Shown: piece by piece, positions 51,553 to 60,476 of the stretch
Position numbering within the stretch: the first letter of the stretch is position 1
How the letters are laid out: every line of letters begins with the position of its first letter
From: Microtetraspora sp. NBRC 16547
GTDB lineage: Bacteria > Actinomycetota > Actinomycetes > Streptosporangiales > Streptosporangiaceae
Length of the DNA stretch: 64,000 nucleotides
NCBI RefSeq assembly: GCF_030268965.1
Contig: NZ_BSSE01000016.1
Span: 1 to 64,000 of the forward strand
Direction of reading: 5' to 3'
The notes under the pieces: generated by a model
Seen by the model: the letters and a program-made list of their open reading frames with translations, nothing else
Databases searched by the model: none
Told to the model about the DNA's origin: nothing
Program-made: the position numbers and the translations under genes

Positions 51553-52221
51553 TCACCTCTCCTGGCTGGTCGTGCCGAGGGCCACGATGCGCTTCGCCTC
51601 CTCGATCGCGAACTCGAATCCGGCATCCGGGTTGCGCAACAGCCGTTCCGTGGCGATCGCGTGCTGACGCACGCGAGGGTCGAGATCCATCATCGCGGCG
51701 CGCAGGGTCGGCATGATCGCCTCACCGAGCGCGATCAGCGCCCGGCTGAGGCTCAACTGCGTCTCACGCTCGCCGCGCCCGAGCTGTGTCGCCAACACTC
51801 CGGCCAACTCGGGTTCTTCACCTTCGGGCACGAGTACGACCGCTGCTCGCCAGGCGCTCCGCGCCACCTCGTCGTCGGCGTCGGTCAGAAGCGCCCGTGT
51901 GATCGCCGGCCACGCTTGCCGATCCCCGATCTTGGACAGCGTGTGCAACGCCTGGCTTCGTGCCTGCGCACGCTCCGAGCGGAGTTCATCGATGAGCTTT
52001 GGGACCGTCATTGATGATGAGTGGCGGGTGAGTGCCCACGTAAGCATGTCGCGCACGTAAAAGTCGGGCTCGATCGCGCATCGTTCGATGAGCTTGTCGA
52101 TGAACCGCGGGTCTTGGGTCGTGCCGACCGCCAGCGCTGCCTGCAGCCGCACCGACGAGCTGCTGTTCTCCAGCCCCTGGAGAGCTCGCATCGTGTTCGT
52201 GTCCTCTTTCGGCATGGTCAT
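51553..52221 (-). CDS. HEAT-repeat protein
   Basis: 222 aa. Six or so HEAT-like repeats: VRLQAALAVGTTQDPRFIDK, VRDMLTWALTRHSSSMTVPK, ARSQALHTLSKIGDRQAWPA, VARSAWRAAVVLVP. It has no DNA-binding domain and is the first gene of a two-gene operon with a MerR-HEAT regulator. It could bind the regulator's HEAT domain. The SD AAGGAGG precedes the ATG. Homologues are often annotated HEAT repeat domain-containing protein only. Confidence 0.85.
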   Translation of the reverse strand: MTMPKEDTNTMRALQGLENSSSSVRLQAALAVGTTQDPRFIDKLIERCAIEPDFYVRDMLTWALTRHSSSMTVPKLIDELRSERAQARSQALHTLSKIGDRQAWPAITRALLTDADDEVARSAWRAAVVLVPEGEEPELAGVLATQLGRGERETQLSLSRALIALGEAIMPTLRAAMMDLDPRVRQHAIATERLLRNPDAGFEFAIEEAKRIVALGTTSQER

Positions 52222-52245
52222 CGGGACCTCCTTGGCTGCAGTGAA

Positions 52246-52268
52246 GACCTTGTCACTGTGTCAAGGTC
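52246..52268 (-). promoter_or_regulatory. MerR-type operator-promoter of the HEAT/merR operon
   Basis: GACCTTG and CAAGGTC form a 7-bp dyad with a 9-bp centre. On the minus strand it lies between a TTGACC -35 and a TTCACT -10 with exactly 19 bp between them, the lengthened spacer that MerR proteins untwist. Suggests autoregulation. Confidence 0.65.
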
Positions 52269-52398
52269 AAGCGGGGCCACGCAGAAGAAACTGGTCCTGA
52301 ACAGCTTGTGAGCTGCAACTACAGAGAGCGCCGAGCGAACAGAAATGGACGAATTTCGATCACTCTAGTCCGCGAACGGCCTGGATGATCTAGGAAGC

Positions 52399-52441
52399 AA
52401 GAAGGCTCGTTCCCAGGTTCTCCCTGGTCACGGGCCTTCTT
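52399..52441 (-). terminator. Terminator following the tRNA-Arg 3' fragment
   Basis: AAGAAGGC and GCCTTCTT form an 8-bp stem; inside it CCAGG/CCTGG makes a second stem, a branched hairpin typical of tRNA terminators. It follows the tRNA fragment on the minus strand and has a degenerate copy at 48318-48367. Confidence 0.65.
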
Positions 52442-52447
52442 TGTCTG

Positions 52448-52490
52448 GCGCGGCCGGGAGGACTCGAACCCCCAACCTTCTGATCCGTAG
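52448..52490 (-). repeat. attachment-site-like 3' fragment of tRNA-Arg(ACG)
   Basis: 43 bp identical to 62729-62771, covering the T-arm, variable loop and 3' anticodon arm of tRNA-Arg plus the acceptor strand. The 5' half of a tRNA is absent. This is the usual footprint of tRNA-targeted integration; the element would lie between it and the intact tRNA. Confidence 0.85.
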
Positions 52491-52710
52491 GGAAGGGCAG
52501 GCCCCTCTTTGATGGCTCGCCGCCCTGCTCGACCGGTAGATACGGGCCGGTGAGGTGTGATCGCGTCCCCACCGGACCCACACGAAGCCCGAAGCGCCAT
52601 TCGGAAGATGACCATCTTGTGCGCTTGATCGCCGGCCAGCAGGTTGATCCGGTCAGGCTTCCGCCTTGGTGAACTCTTGAACAATTCATGACCGAGCTGT
52701 TACCTTCACC

Positions 52711-52731
52711 AACCAACCCTAAAGGTTGGTT
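52711..52731. promoter_or_regulatory. Inverted repeat upstream of the subtilase gene
   Basis: AACCAACC, CTAAA, GGTTGGTT: perfect 8-bp arms, 85 bp before the protease start. Candidate operator or 5' UTR hairpin. Confidence 0.4.
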
Positions 52732-52815
52732 TCGGGGCGATTTCGGGCTTTCGGAATCGGGGCCAGCCAGACCGCGGCGATGGATGCCGCGGCATCACCG
52801 TTCAAGGAGCAACGC

Positions 52816-54351
52816 ATGCAGCATTCCCTGCCCAAGCGACGCCTCGCGGCCACCGCCGCGGCGTTCGCCATGGTGGGTGCCGTCTTCCTTGGAGGCGCGA
52901 CCGGCTCGGCCAGCGCGGCCGCCACCGACGAGCCGACGTCGACACCGGTCAACGTGGACATCCCCGACGGGATGCTCATGAGCTACGTCGTCAACGCCCG
53001 AATCGCCAACCCCGGCCAAACTCGTCTCGTTGAGCGCGCGGTCGAGGCCGCCGGAGGCGTCGTCGTCCAGTCCTGGCCCCAGATTGGCGTGGTCGTCGCC
53101 CACTCCGACCGCGCGGCCTTCCGCGCGAACGTCACCGCCGAGGGGGGCAACGCGGTCGCCTCCGTCGGCGCCACCCGCACGGCCGGGGTCTCCGAGGGGA
53201 CGCCGACCGACCTGGCCCCGCCGTGGGGCCCCGGCGCCAACGGGTACAAGAAGGGTGCCAAGAAGCCGGACAACGGCGACATCCCGTCCGACCCGCAGCC
53301 TGGCGAGGGCCTCGACCCCAACGAGGGCGTCCAGTGGGACATGCAAATGATCAAGGCCCCGCAGGCGCAGGCGATCTCCGACGGCAACCGCAACGTCCTC
53401 GTCGGGGTGCTCGACAGCGGCATCTCGCCGACACACCCGGACCTCAAGGCCAACATCGACGTCGCGAACTCGGTCAACTGCACTAACGTCGGCCGTCCGG
53501 ACCAGACGCCGTTGGCTTGGGGCCCGACGACGAGCGACCACGGTACGCACGTCGCCGGCACCATCGCCGCCGCCCGCAACAACATCGGCATCGTCGGTGT
53601 CGCGCCGAACGTGCGTATGGCGTCCGTCAAGGTCGTCAACAACGACGGCTTCATCTACCCGGAGTACGCCATCTGCGGCTTCGTGTGGGCGGGCCTGAAG
53701 CACATGGACGTCACGAACAACTCCTACTACGTCGACCCGTTCGAGTTCTGGTGTGACGACCAGCCCGACCAGGCCGCCAGCAAGGAGGCCGTCCGGCGCG
53801 CCGTGAAGTGGGCCACCGAGCAGGGCGTCGTCCACGTCGCTGCGGCGGGCAACTCCAACTACGACATGGCCAACAAGACCGTGGACAGGGGCAGCCCCAA
53901 CGACGCGCCGAGGCCGACGGTGCGCACGATCAACAACCGCTGCAACGACATCCCGGCTGAGTTCGAGGGTGTCGTGACGGTCGCATCCCTGCAGCGCGTG
54001 GGCACCACGCTGGACAGCGTCCGGTCGTCCTTCTCCAACTACGGCCTCGGCAAGATCGACGTCGCGGCTCCCGGCTCGTCGATCTACTCGACGACGTGGA
54101 ACACCCGGACGGGGGCCGACGGCTACGGCACCAAGAGCGGTACGTCGATGGCGAGCCCGCACGTCGCCGGCGTCATGGCGCAGATGAAGTCGGCGCACCC
54201 GTCCTGGTCGCCTGCCGAGATGGTCAGCGAGCTCAAGGCGCGGGCCGAATCCAAGCCGTGCCCGCAGAACACCGCGGCCTGCGTCGGCACCGTCGACGAC
54301 AACAGCTTCTTCGGCGCTGGTGTCGTCGACGCACTCGCAGTCATCAAGTGA
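52816..54351 (+). CDS. Secreted S8 family serine protease (subtilase)
   Basis: 511 aa. Signal peptide MQHSLPKRRLAATAAAFAMV to about residue 35. Propeptide-like region to about 160, then the subtilisin domain with the complete triad: Asp in VGVLDSGISPTHPDL (about 200), His in DHGTHVAGTIAA (about 243), Ser in GTSMASPHVAGVMA (about 445); the oxyanion Asn is in AAGNSNYD. Extracellular protease. Start at 52816 has AAGGAG. A 16-bp perfect hairpin follows. It is the first gene inside the tRNA-flanked island. Confidence 0.95.
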   Translation: MQHSLPKRRLAATAAAFAMVGAVFLGGATGSASAAATDEPTSTPVNVDIPDGMLMSYVVNARIANPGQTRLVERAVEAAGGVVVQSWPQIGVVVAHSDRAAFRANVTAEGGNAVASVGATRTAGVSEGTPTDLAPPWGPGANGYKKGAKKPDNGDIPSDPQPGEGLDPNEGVQWDMQMIKAPQAQAISDGNRNVLVGVLDSGISPTHPDLKANIDVANSVNCTNVGRPDQTPLAWGPTTSDHGTHVAGTIAAARNNIGIVGVAPNVRMASVKVVNNDGFIYPEYAICGFVWAGLKHMDVTNNSYYVDPFEFWCDDQPDQAASKEAVRRAVKWATEQGVVHVAAAGNSNYDMANKTVDRGSPNDAPRPTVRTINNRCNDIPAEFEGVVTVASLQRVGTTLDSVRSSFSNYGLGKIDVAAPGSSIYSTTWNTRTGADGYGTKSGTSMASPHVAGVMAQMKSAHPSWSPAEMVSELKARAESKPCPQNTAACVGTVDDNSFFGAGVVDALAVIK

Positions 54352-54385
54352 GCTGACCCTGGTAGCACCTAAGTGACACCACCAC

Positions 54386-54421
54386 GCTGGGCCTGCACCG
54401 TCATGACGGTGCAGGCCCAGC
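54386..54421 (+). terminator. Strong terminator after the subtilase gene
   Basis: A perfect 16-bp stem, GCTGGGCCTGCACCGT with its complement, and a CATG loop, 35 bp after the stop. No T-run, as is common in actinomycetes. Confidence 0.8.
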
Positions 54422-54450
54422 GCCATACGGCGGCCAGGAGTTGGACCGGT

Positions 54451-54479
54451 GTCCTCCCCACGCCCGTGGGGGTGAGCCG
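54451..54479. CRISPR. Solitary type I-E-like CRISPR repeat
   Basis: A 29-nt element beginning GTCCTCCCCACGCCC and ending GTGGGGGTGAGCCG. Length and sequence match the I-E consensus of actinomycetes (GT.CTCCCC..GC..G.GGGGGTGA.CCG with an internal CCCCAC/GTGGGG dyad). No second repeat is found at about 61-nt spacing on either side, and there are no cas genes in the window. Confidence 0.6.
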
Positions 54480-54672
54480 CGGCGGCGCACCTGGCCGATC
54501 AAGCAGGGCGGCCTCGCTGAGCCATCGTGCGTCGTGGCCGGGGCCCAGCGCGCCTGGGCGGCCTGCCGTACGGCGTGCGCCTGCCGTTCCAGCGCCCGCC
54601 TGGCCGCAAGGTCACGGGTTTGCGCGATCTTGGCTCCAACGCGCCCCAGATGGCCGTCTTACGGCGACCCCA

Positions 54673-56541
54673 TCAGCGCACGCGCCGTGCTGCGGGGATC
54701 CCTCCTTCGGGGGTGTCGCGGAGCAGCCAGACGGGGTTGGACAGAGCGAGGACGGTCCCCGTACGATTCCGCACCTCGACCCTCACGAACCGGGGCGCGG
54801 TGGTGTCGATGGGCAGGTCGACGAAGCCCTTAGTGCTCCATGCGGCTGAGGACATCTCGGTGTAGGTGGTGCCGGGTTCGGGCTTCGACGGTCCGGCGAG
54901 GTCGACCGTTCCCTGCACGATGCGCACGACGCTGTCGGCCGGAAGGCCGGTGAGGATGGCGCGAACGGTGCGGGTCGCGGCGGTCGAGACGGTAACGGAT
55001 CCCATGGGTGCGGCTCCGTCGACCAGCAGGTCGATGATGCCAGAGAAGCGCGCGGGGTCGCCGAAATAGACCTGGCCCGCGGACAGGCTGGTGAGCAGGT
55101 CGGCCAGTTCACGGGTGGGCGCGTGCGCCCACGTGACGAAGTTGGAGTCCTGGCCGAGCCAGTTCTGGCCGGAGTGGTCGTCGCTGACACCGGTGCCGGT
55201 GAGGAAGATCCCGTTGCGGGAGCAGACGTCCCAGAGCTGTGAGTGCCGGTCGAGGTCGACCCCGCCGCGGCTGGGGTAACCGACTTCAAGGATGTCGCAG
55301 CCCATGGCCCGGTCGGCGAGAACGGTCTTCGCGACGGACGCGCGGAGTGCGTCCTGCTGGGCAGGCGGGAGTTCGGCAGGGTGAGAGGTGCCGAAGGGGT
55401 GGTTGTAGGAGGCGAGGCCACCCATCGATTGGATCATCGAGACGACGGCAAGCCCGGCCGCGGGGTTGGGGTCGGCGACCGGCCCGGATTGGCTGAAAGT
55501 CGGCATGGTGATCTTGGGGCCGAACCAGTTGACGTGCGTGGGCTTGACGAGTGAGACCTCGAGGCCCTGGTACTGGCGCACCGCGGGGAACTTCGCGGAG
55601 TAGCCGGCCATCAGCGCCGCCTGCACCTGCAGAACGGCGTCATCCGAGCGTGCCGGGCGGGAGATACGCAGCAGGTCGAACCACCCGTCGGCAAGACGTT
55701 CCTTCTCGCTGACCGCACCCAGGGTCAGGGCCAGCATCGCGGCGTCGCGGCTTTCCAGGTCCGGCCAGAACCGCGCGATGTCGTCGGCCGGAGACATCCG
55801 CAGAGTGGTCCACTGCCCTTGCCTCGCGGGCAGGTGCACCACGGCGTTCAGCCCTGTGCACGTACGGGACTTGCCCTGGGTGCCATCCACGATGTAGGTC
55901 AGCGTGTACTTGCCCGCAGGCCGGCCAGCCGTCGCCGGTCGCCAGCTGGTGGTGACCACCACGGCGAGGTAGGCGTGTGGCGACACCTCGGCGGGGAAAA
56001 CATCGACCTCGATGGTCTGGTCGTACAGCGAACGCTGCAGCACGGTGTTCGTGGCGCTTCCCGAGATGCGCACCGCCGCCGCGTCGCGGCCGGTGGAGGT
56101 CGCCGAGAGCCGCACCGAGCCACGCGTGGACGCGTCGCCGGGGGAGGCCATTGTTTTGTCCCAGAGGACCTGGGAGGAGGCAAGGGTTCCTTCGCGCTTC
56201 TCGGCCCAGGAGCACGCCACACCGTTCACCTTCTCCGATGGGCCGTCCATGTGGATCACGCCGGGGTAACCGTGCTCGGCCATCCGGAAGTCGTGCTCGG
56301 TCCACCACATCACGTCGATGCCACTGCGGGTCGCCTGCTCGAGGTGGCCCTGCATGCTGCCGGCGCCCTCGCTCCAGGAGGCGTGGATATGCATCGCCAT
56401 CGAGATCGGACGAGCGGCGGAGCCGTCCGTGGTGGCAGCCGCAAGCGCGGGCTGAGGCCCTAGCGCTAGACGCCCAGCTCCAAGGGCGGTGACCGCCGCA
56501 GTCGCCTTCAACAGATTGCGCCGTGATAGCGGGCTCATCAT
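54673..56541 (-). CDS. Tat-exported PHP-domain (CehA/McbA-like) metallohydrolase
   Basis: 622 aa. Twin-arginine signal SPLSRRNLLKATAAVTALGA. The PHP-type metal motifs are SMAMHIHASWSEG (HxH), VMWWTEHDFRM (EHD), ASYNHPFGTSH, then GTGVSDDHSGQNW (late Asp/His). A beta-rich domain (about 130-290) is inserted between the first and later motifs. CehA/McbA-like PHP proteins hydrolyse phospho- or carbamate esters; the substrate here is unknown. The promoter has a perfect TCGTGAT dyad at 56551. Folded before export, as expected for a metalloenzyme. Confidence 0.85.
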   Translation of the reverse strand: MMSPLSRRNLLKATAAVTALGAGRLALGPQPALAAATTDGSAARPISMAMHIHASWSEGAGSMQGHLEQATRSGIDVMWWTEHDFRMAEHGYPGVIHMDGPSEKVNGVACSWAEKREGTLASSQVLWDKTMASPGDASTRGSVRLSATSTGRDAAAVRISGSATNTVLQRSLYDQTIEVDVFPAEVSPHAYLAVVVTTSWRPATAGRPAGKYTLTYIVDGTQGKSRTCTGLNAVVHLPARQGQWTTLRMSPADDIARFWPDLESRDAAMLALTLGAVSEKERLADGWFDLLRISRPARSDDAVLQVQAALMAGYSAKFPAVRQYQGLEVSLVKPTHVNWFGPKITMPTFSQSGPVADPNPAAGLAVVSMIQSMGGLASYNHPFGTSHPAELPPAQQDALRASVAKTVLADRAMGCDILEVGYPSRGGVDLDRHSQLWDVCSRNGIFLTGTGVSDDHSGQNWLGQDSNFVTWAHAPTRELADLLTSLSAGQVYFGDPARFSGIIDLLVDGAAPMGSVTVSTAATRTVRAILTGLPADSVVRIVQGTVDLAGPSKPEPGTTYTEMSSAAWSTKGFVDLPIDTTAPRFVRVEVRNRTGTVLALSNPVWLLRDTPEGGIPAARRVR

Positions 56542-56550
56542 GCTCCATCC

Positions 56551-56568
56551 TCGTGATACGAATCACGA
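56551..56568. promoter_or_regulatory. Inverted repeat upstream of the PHP hydrolase gene
   Basis: TCGTGAT, ACGA, ATCACGA: perfect 7-bp arms, about 10 bp before the start. Likely operator. Confidence 0.5.
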
Positions 56569-57061
56569 CAAAGGTGTTGTATATGGATGAAGCGGACATG
56601 GCCGTTCGAAGAAGCACATCGCAAATCGGGGGAAACGCGTGTCCTGCCCCCGGGACAACTTCACTCCCGGTACTCTACGGAACCGCCTTCATGAGGCAGA
56701 GCGCCGCATTGGCGGGGTGTCCACGCATTGGGGCGTTGGTATCCGACCGGAACGATGGCGGAGCTTCTGCGTGAAGTCGTCCGGCGTGAACTTGCTATGC
56801 GCGAGGAGTGTCAGGCATTCGTGCTGCGCATGAAACGTCGCTTCTCGTGAGTGTCGTGTTCGAGATTTGAATCGTCCGTATCCCGTCGTTCACGGTCATG
56901 CCAGGTACAGGCAAGCCGCAAAGAGCGGTGTGCGGGCCGATACCACCCCAGCCAACGCCCGCCGCCCCGACCGGAAGCACAGGACACGCGATGGCCACGC
57001 CGGCCTCGATCAGCCGGGAGTTCGCCATCGGCCAGACTCCCACAGTCATGGCCCTGGGGGA
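56569..57061. other. Gene-poor region with remnant-like frames
   Basis: About 490 bp. A short frame near 56753-56848 (MAELLREVVRRELAMREECQ) looks protein-like but has no SD and no family. The rest shows no gene, repeat or clear promoter. It adjoins two frameshifted genes, so it is probably decayed island DNA. Confidence 0.45.
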
Positions 57062-58095
57062 TCAAGGCAGCGAGGCGGGCAACGCGAAGGGTGGGAAGTG
57101 GTCGGGGCCGAGGAATGAGACGATCTCGGATATATGTTCGCCACGCAACGTGAAAACGGTGATCGACCAGGCGACGTGCGGTCCGGTAGCGTCGCCGCCG
57201 ACGTAGAACGCCACGGCGGGCTGGCCGTTCGCGCTGGTCGCAAGAGCGCCAGCTTGGGCATCTGGTCATCGGGACCTGCACGGCAAAGTCGATCACGGTT
57301 TCCAAGCCGTGATACCAGTGCGCCAGCGGCGGCATCGGCATCCTTGGTCAGCAGCGCCACCAGGGCGTCGGCATCGCCGTGTTCCAGCGCCGCCGCGAAC
57401 CCGGCCGCGAGCCTCCGCACATGGGCATCGCCGATCTTCCGCAGCGCCTGCTGCTGGGTGCGCGAGGGAACCTTCTCCGCCACGAGCTTTCGGGCCCGCG
57501 CCAAGGCGGAGTTCACCGACGTGGCCGAGGTGCCCATCATGGCGGCGTTCTCGGCGGCGGAGAAGCCGAGAACGTCGAACAGCAGCAGCGCGGCCCGCTG
57601 GTTGCCCGGCAGGTGCTGCAGGGCGGCGACGAAGGCGAGTTCGACGGACTCACGCTGCTCGTTACGTGCGTCAGGTGCAGGCGGGCCGTCGGTCAGGCCC
57701 GCATCGGGGTAGGGGCCCAGCCAGGCGGTATCAGCCAGCGGGGCGGCGTCGAGTACGGCTCGGTCACTGGACGGGCCGAGGTCGGTGGGCAAGGCACGCC
57801 TACCGCGGGATTCGATGAGATCCAGGCAGGTGCGGGTGGCCACGGTGTAGAGCCACGAGCGTAGCGGGCTGCGGCCCTCAAACCGCGCGAGTCCCCGCCA
57901 GGCGCGCAGCAGGGCGTCGTCGGCGTCGTGGGTTGAACCCAGCATGCGGTAGCAGTGGGCATGCAGTTCACGGCGCAGTGGTCCCACCAGGCGGGCGAAG
58001 GCGGCATCGTCCCCCTGGCGGGCCCGGGCCAGGTCGGCGTCCGGGGCGCCCGGTACTGCCGTATCTGGTGAGAGTTCGACAGAAAATTCCCGCAC
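57062..58095 (-). pseudogene. ECF sigma factor with SnoaL-like C-terminus (SigJ/SigG type), frameshifted
   Basis: Sigma regions are clear: LRRELHAHCYRMLGSTHDAD, ALQHLPGNQRAALLLFDVLG and MMGTSATSVNSALARARKL. The C-terminal SnoaL-like domain is spread over three frames. The sigma frame is lost at about 57335. MPPLAHWYHGLETVIDFAVQ and MTRCPSWRS then read in the next frame. From about 57236 ATSANGQPAVAFYVGGDATG to SFLGPDHFPPFALPASLP reads in the third. Two frameshifts are therefore needed to restore the protein. The gene is either a pseudogene or carries assembly errors. Start near the GTG at 58095. Confidence 0.8.
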
Positions 58096-58168
58096 AAGCG
58101 ACGATTTTGCCCCCACAGCGGCAGTCCGAGATCGAGGCGCTCGCCGGCCTCGCTGAGGAGGCCGCACG

Positions 58169-58462
58169 GTGAGCCGCACGCACCCGAAGGGCCGCCACCG
58201 CATCGGCATCGAGCAGACGGGAGTCCCGCGCCGTTTCTGGGACGGCCAGGCGCGCGGCGCGGCCCGACGCCTGGACGAGCGGTGGCAGGGCTGGATCGTG
58301 ATGTACGGCATGGGCAGTCGGCCTGTTCCACGCGGTCGCCGCCTGGCCGGTGCCGGAGCTGCTCATCCTGTCCGCCGCCACGGGGGCGAGCTGGAGAAGC
58401 TGATGTACGAGGCCGAAATGGCGTTGATCCGGCGCGAGGCCCTCGGCCGGGCCACGTCATGA
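58169..58462 (+). pseudogene. Small actinomycete protein gene with two compensating frameshifts
   Basis: The frame begins SRTHPKGRHRIGIEQTGVPR and WQGWIVMYGMGSR. It then turns to Arg/Gly-rich nonsense for about 20 codons and recovers as GELEKLMYEAEMALIRREAL. In another frame the middle reads LFHAVAAWPVPELLILSAAT, which joins the two ends naturally. Two frameshifts are implied. The upstream stretch ending EIEALAGLAEEAAR (stop at 58172) may be a preceding gene remnant. Divergent from the broken sigma gene. Confidence 0.65.
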
Positions 58463-58656
58463 GCACGACGCCCGGCCGTTGCGCCACCATCCACACCCGC
58501 GCGGTGCGTGCCCGCCGTCCACCTGGGCCCGCACCGCGCTGGCATGTCCGCCACTGCCGACACCGCGACCGCTACGTAGCGAACCTGAAACATTACATAT
58601 AGTTGCTTTTTGGCTGGTGTTGACACAGTCGGGCGGGAACTCGACATGAAGGGGGC

Positions 58657-59235
58657 GTGAGTATCCACGACACGGGCCCGCCGGTGCGGGAGCGACAGTT
58701 CACTGATCTCTTCGCGGCGACCTATCCAGCGGTTCTGCGTTTTGCCGAGCGTCGGGTCCATCTGAGCCACGCCGAGGACATCGCAGCCGAAGTGTTCGTT
58801 GTGGCCTGGCGCCGTCTCGAAGACGTCCCGACCCATGCGGACGACGCACGCGCCTGGCTGTTCGGCGTCGCCCGCCTGACCCTGATGGCCGGCATGAGAG
58901 GCGAGCGGAGACGACAGGCGCTGGCTGTGCGCATCTCCGAGGACCCGACGGCTCACGGCCACGTCGGAGTGCTCGACGCCGATCTGGTTGCCTGGCGAGT
59001 CGATCTGGCCCGGGCGTGGTCTCGACTGTCCGCGGTACATCAGGAGGCGCTGGCCCTGACCGTGTGGGACGGGCTGGACGCGCCCCGGGCGGCCCGGGTT
59101 CTGGGCATCTCTCCGGTCGCCTACCGCCTGCGCCTGAGCCGTGCCCGCAAGGCCCTGCGCGCCCATACCAAGGCCTTGCCCCAGACGCCTACCACCCGGG
59201 CAGCCACCGCCACGCCCCGAGGGAGTTCGACATGA
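58657..59235 (+). CDS. ECF sigma factor
   Basis: 192 aa from a GTG with GAAGGGGGC upstream. Region 2: FTDLFAATYPAVLRFAERRV then HAEDIAAEVFVVAWRRLEDV; region 4: WSRLSAVHQEALALTVWDGL then AARVLGISPVAYRLRLSRAR. The last 30 residues are an Ala/Thr-rich tail. Overlaps the next gene by ATGA, a translational coupling to its membrane partner. Confidence 0.9.
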   Translation: MSIHDTGPPVRERQFTDLFAATYPAVLRFAERRVHLSHAEDIAAEVFVVAWRRLEDVPTHADDARAWLFGVARLTLMAGMRGERRRQALAVRISEDPTAHGHVGVLDADLVAWRVDLARAWSRLSAVHQEALALTVWDGLDAPRAARVLGISPVAYRLRLSRARKALRAHTKALPQTPTTRAATATPRGSST

Positions 59236-60146
59236 ACAACACCAAGACCACGCTCACCAACGGCCAACTCGACCAGATCCTTGTCAGCCTCGATGCGGCC
59301 GTGACAAGCCCCGACCTCGTCACCGGCTCTGACGCGAAGGCGCAGACTGTGCTGCGTCGGGCGCTTTCCGGGGCCGGCGACCAGATGTCCGTCCCGACGG
59401 CGACGCCCTCGCAGCCCCGACGGCGGCTAACGGCGGCACGACGAGCAGCCGCCTTCGGCGCCGTCGCAGCCACCATCACCATCGGCTTCGTGGCCGTCCC
59501 GCCCTTGTTCGGCGGCGGTCAGGCGTTGGCCTGGTCGGCGACACCACAAGCCCTGTCCACAAGCGCAGCACGCCAGGCCGAGGCGGCGTGCGTCAAGGCA
59601 GTCCTCGACGACCACAGGCACGCCAAGGACGTGGACCAGTCGAGGATGCGTCCGGTGATCATCGAGGCGCGCGGTTCCTTGGTCCTGGTCTACCTGACCG
59701 ATCGCGCGCCAAGCCCGAGCGAGTCGACGTGCTACGTGCGCGACGGGTCGGTCGTGGGAATGTCTGGCAGCCTCGCGACTCCGCAGTCACCCCCAGAGCC
59801 GGCCGTGGCGCCGAAGTCGGTGCTCGTCGCCCTGGGAGAGGTGATGAGCACGTCCTCGGGCAGCATCCGAGGCGTCCGCGGGCGCGTCGGCGCCGATGTC
59901 ATCGGTGTCGTCTTCGACACCGTGGCCAAGGGGCCGGTGACCGCGACCGTCCGAGAGGGACACGTAGCCGTATGGTGGCCCGACGCCCCAACGACCGAAC
60001 AGCAGGAGAACGCGGCGACCACACCGGAGATCCGCGGCGCCACCCTGACGCTGCGCGACGGGTCGACCCGGAAGGTCGGCGTTGAGGAACTCACGGGCCG
60101 TACAACTGAGGAGCTGACTCGGCCTGCCTCGGGCGGATCCGCCTAA
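59232..60146 (+). CDS. Membrane-anchored sigma partner, unknown
   Basis: 304 aa. Cytoplasmic N-terminus (MNNTKTTLTNGQLDQILVSL, to about 65), one membrane helix (AAAFGAVAATITIGFVAVPP), then an extracytoplasmic domain with two Cys (EAACVKAV, SESTCYVRDGS) and a beta-rich end (ATVREGHVAVWWPD). The ATG overlaps the sigma-gene stop, which suggests they act together. No known anti-sigma motif. Confidence 0.75.
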   Translation: MNNTKTTLTNGQLDQILVSLDAAVTSPDLVTGSDAKAQTVLRRALSGAGDQMSVPTATPSQPRRRLTAARRAAAFGAVAATITIGFVAVPPLFGGGQALAWSATPQALSTSAARQAEAACVKAVLDDHRHAKDVDQSRMRPVIIEARGSLVLVYLTDRAPSPSESTCYVRDGSVVGMSGSLATPQSPPEPAVAPKSVLVALGEVMSTSSGSIRGVRGRVGADVIGVVFDTVAKGPVTATVREGHVAVWWPDAPTTEQQENAATTPEIRGATLTLRDGSTRKVGVEELTGRTTEELTRPASGGSA

Positions 60147-60331
60147 CCGCGGGCGTTGACCACCGCCAGGACCACAACCGCGACGGTGGCGGCGACGACC
60201 AGGGCCAGGCCGTCAAGACGACGCGCCAGGCCCATCCCCACCAGCAGCAGACTCGGACCGACACGCACCCGGTAGCGGCGGCCGCCGCCAAGACGCTCGA
60301 CCCGGCGGTCGCCGCGGGGGCCGCCGCGCAA
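60143..60331 (-). CDS. Possible small membrane protein
   Basis: At most 62 aa, with a TTG start at best. A basic first half (GGPRGDRRVERLGGGRRYRV) and one good hydrophobic helix (LDGLALVVAATVAVVVLAVV). Overlaps the convergent gene stop. No SD. Could also be compositional; the whole 60147-60476 gap (330 bp) holds nothing better. Confidence 0.3.
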   Translation of the reverse strand: MRGGPRGDRRVERLGGGRRYRVRVGPSLLLVGMGLARRLDGLALVVAATVAVVVLAVVNARG

Positions 60332-60476
60332 CAGGACCCGGGAACCCGAACAGATCCGGCCCGGATCGGGTGGACGTCGAGCGGATCCGCGGAATAGCGG
60401 GAGGGGGCTGCGGTCCCGCCCGCATTTCGCGGCGGTGGCCTGGTGTGCGTCTTTGGGGCCGGCAGGGGTTCCAGCG

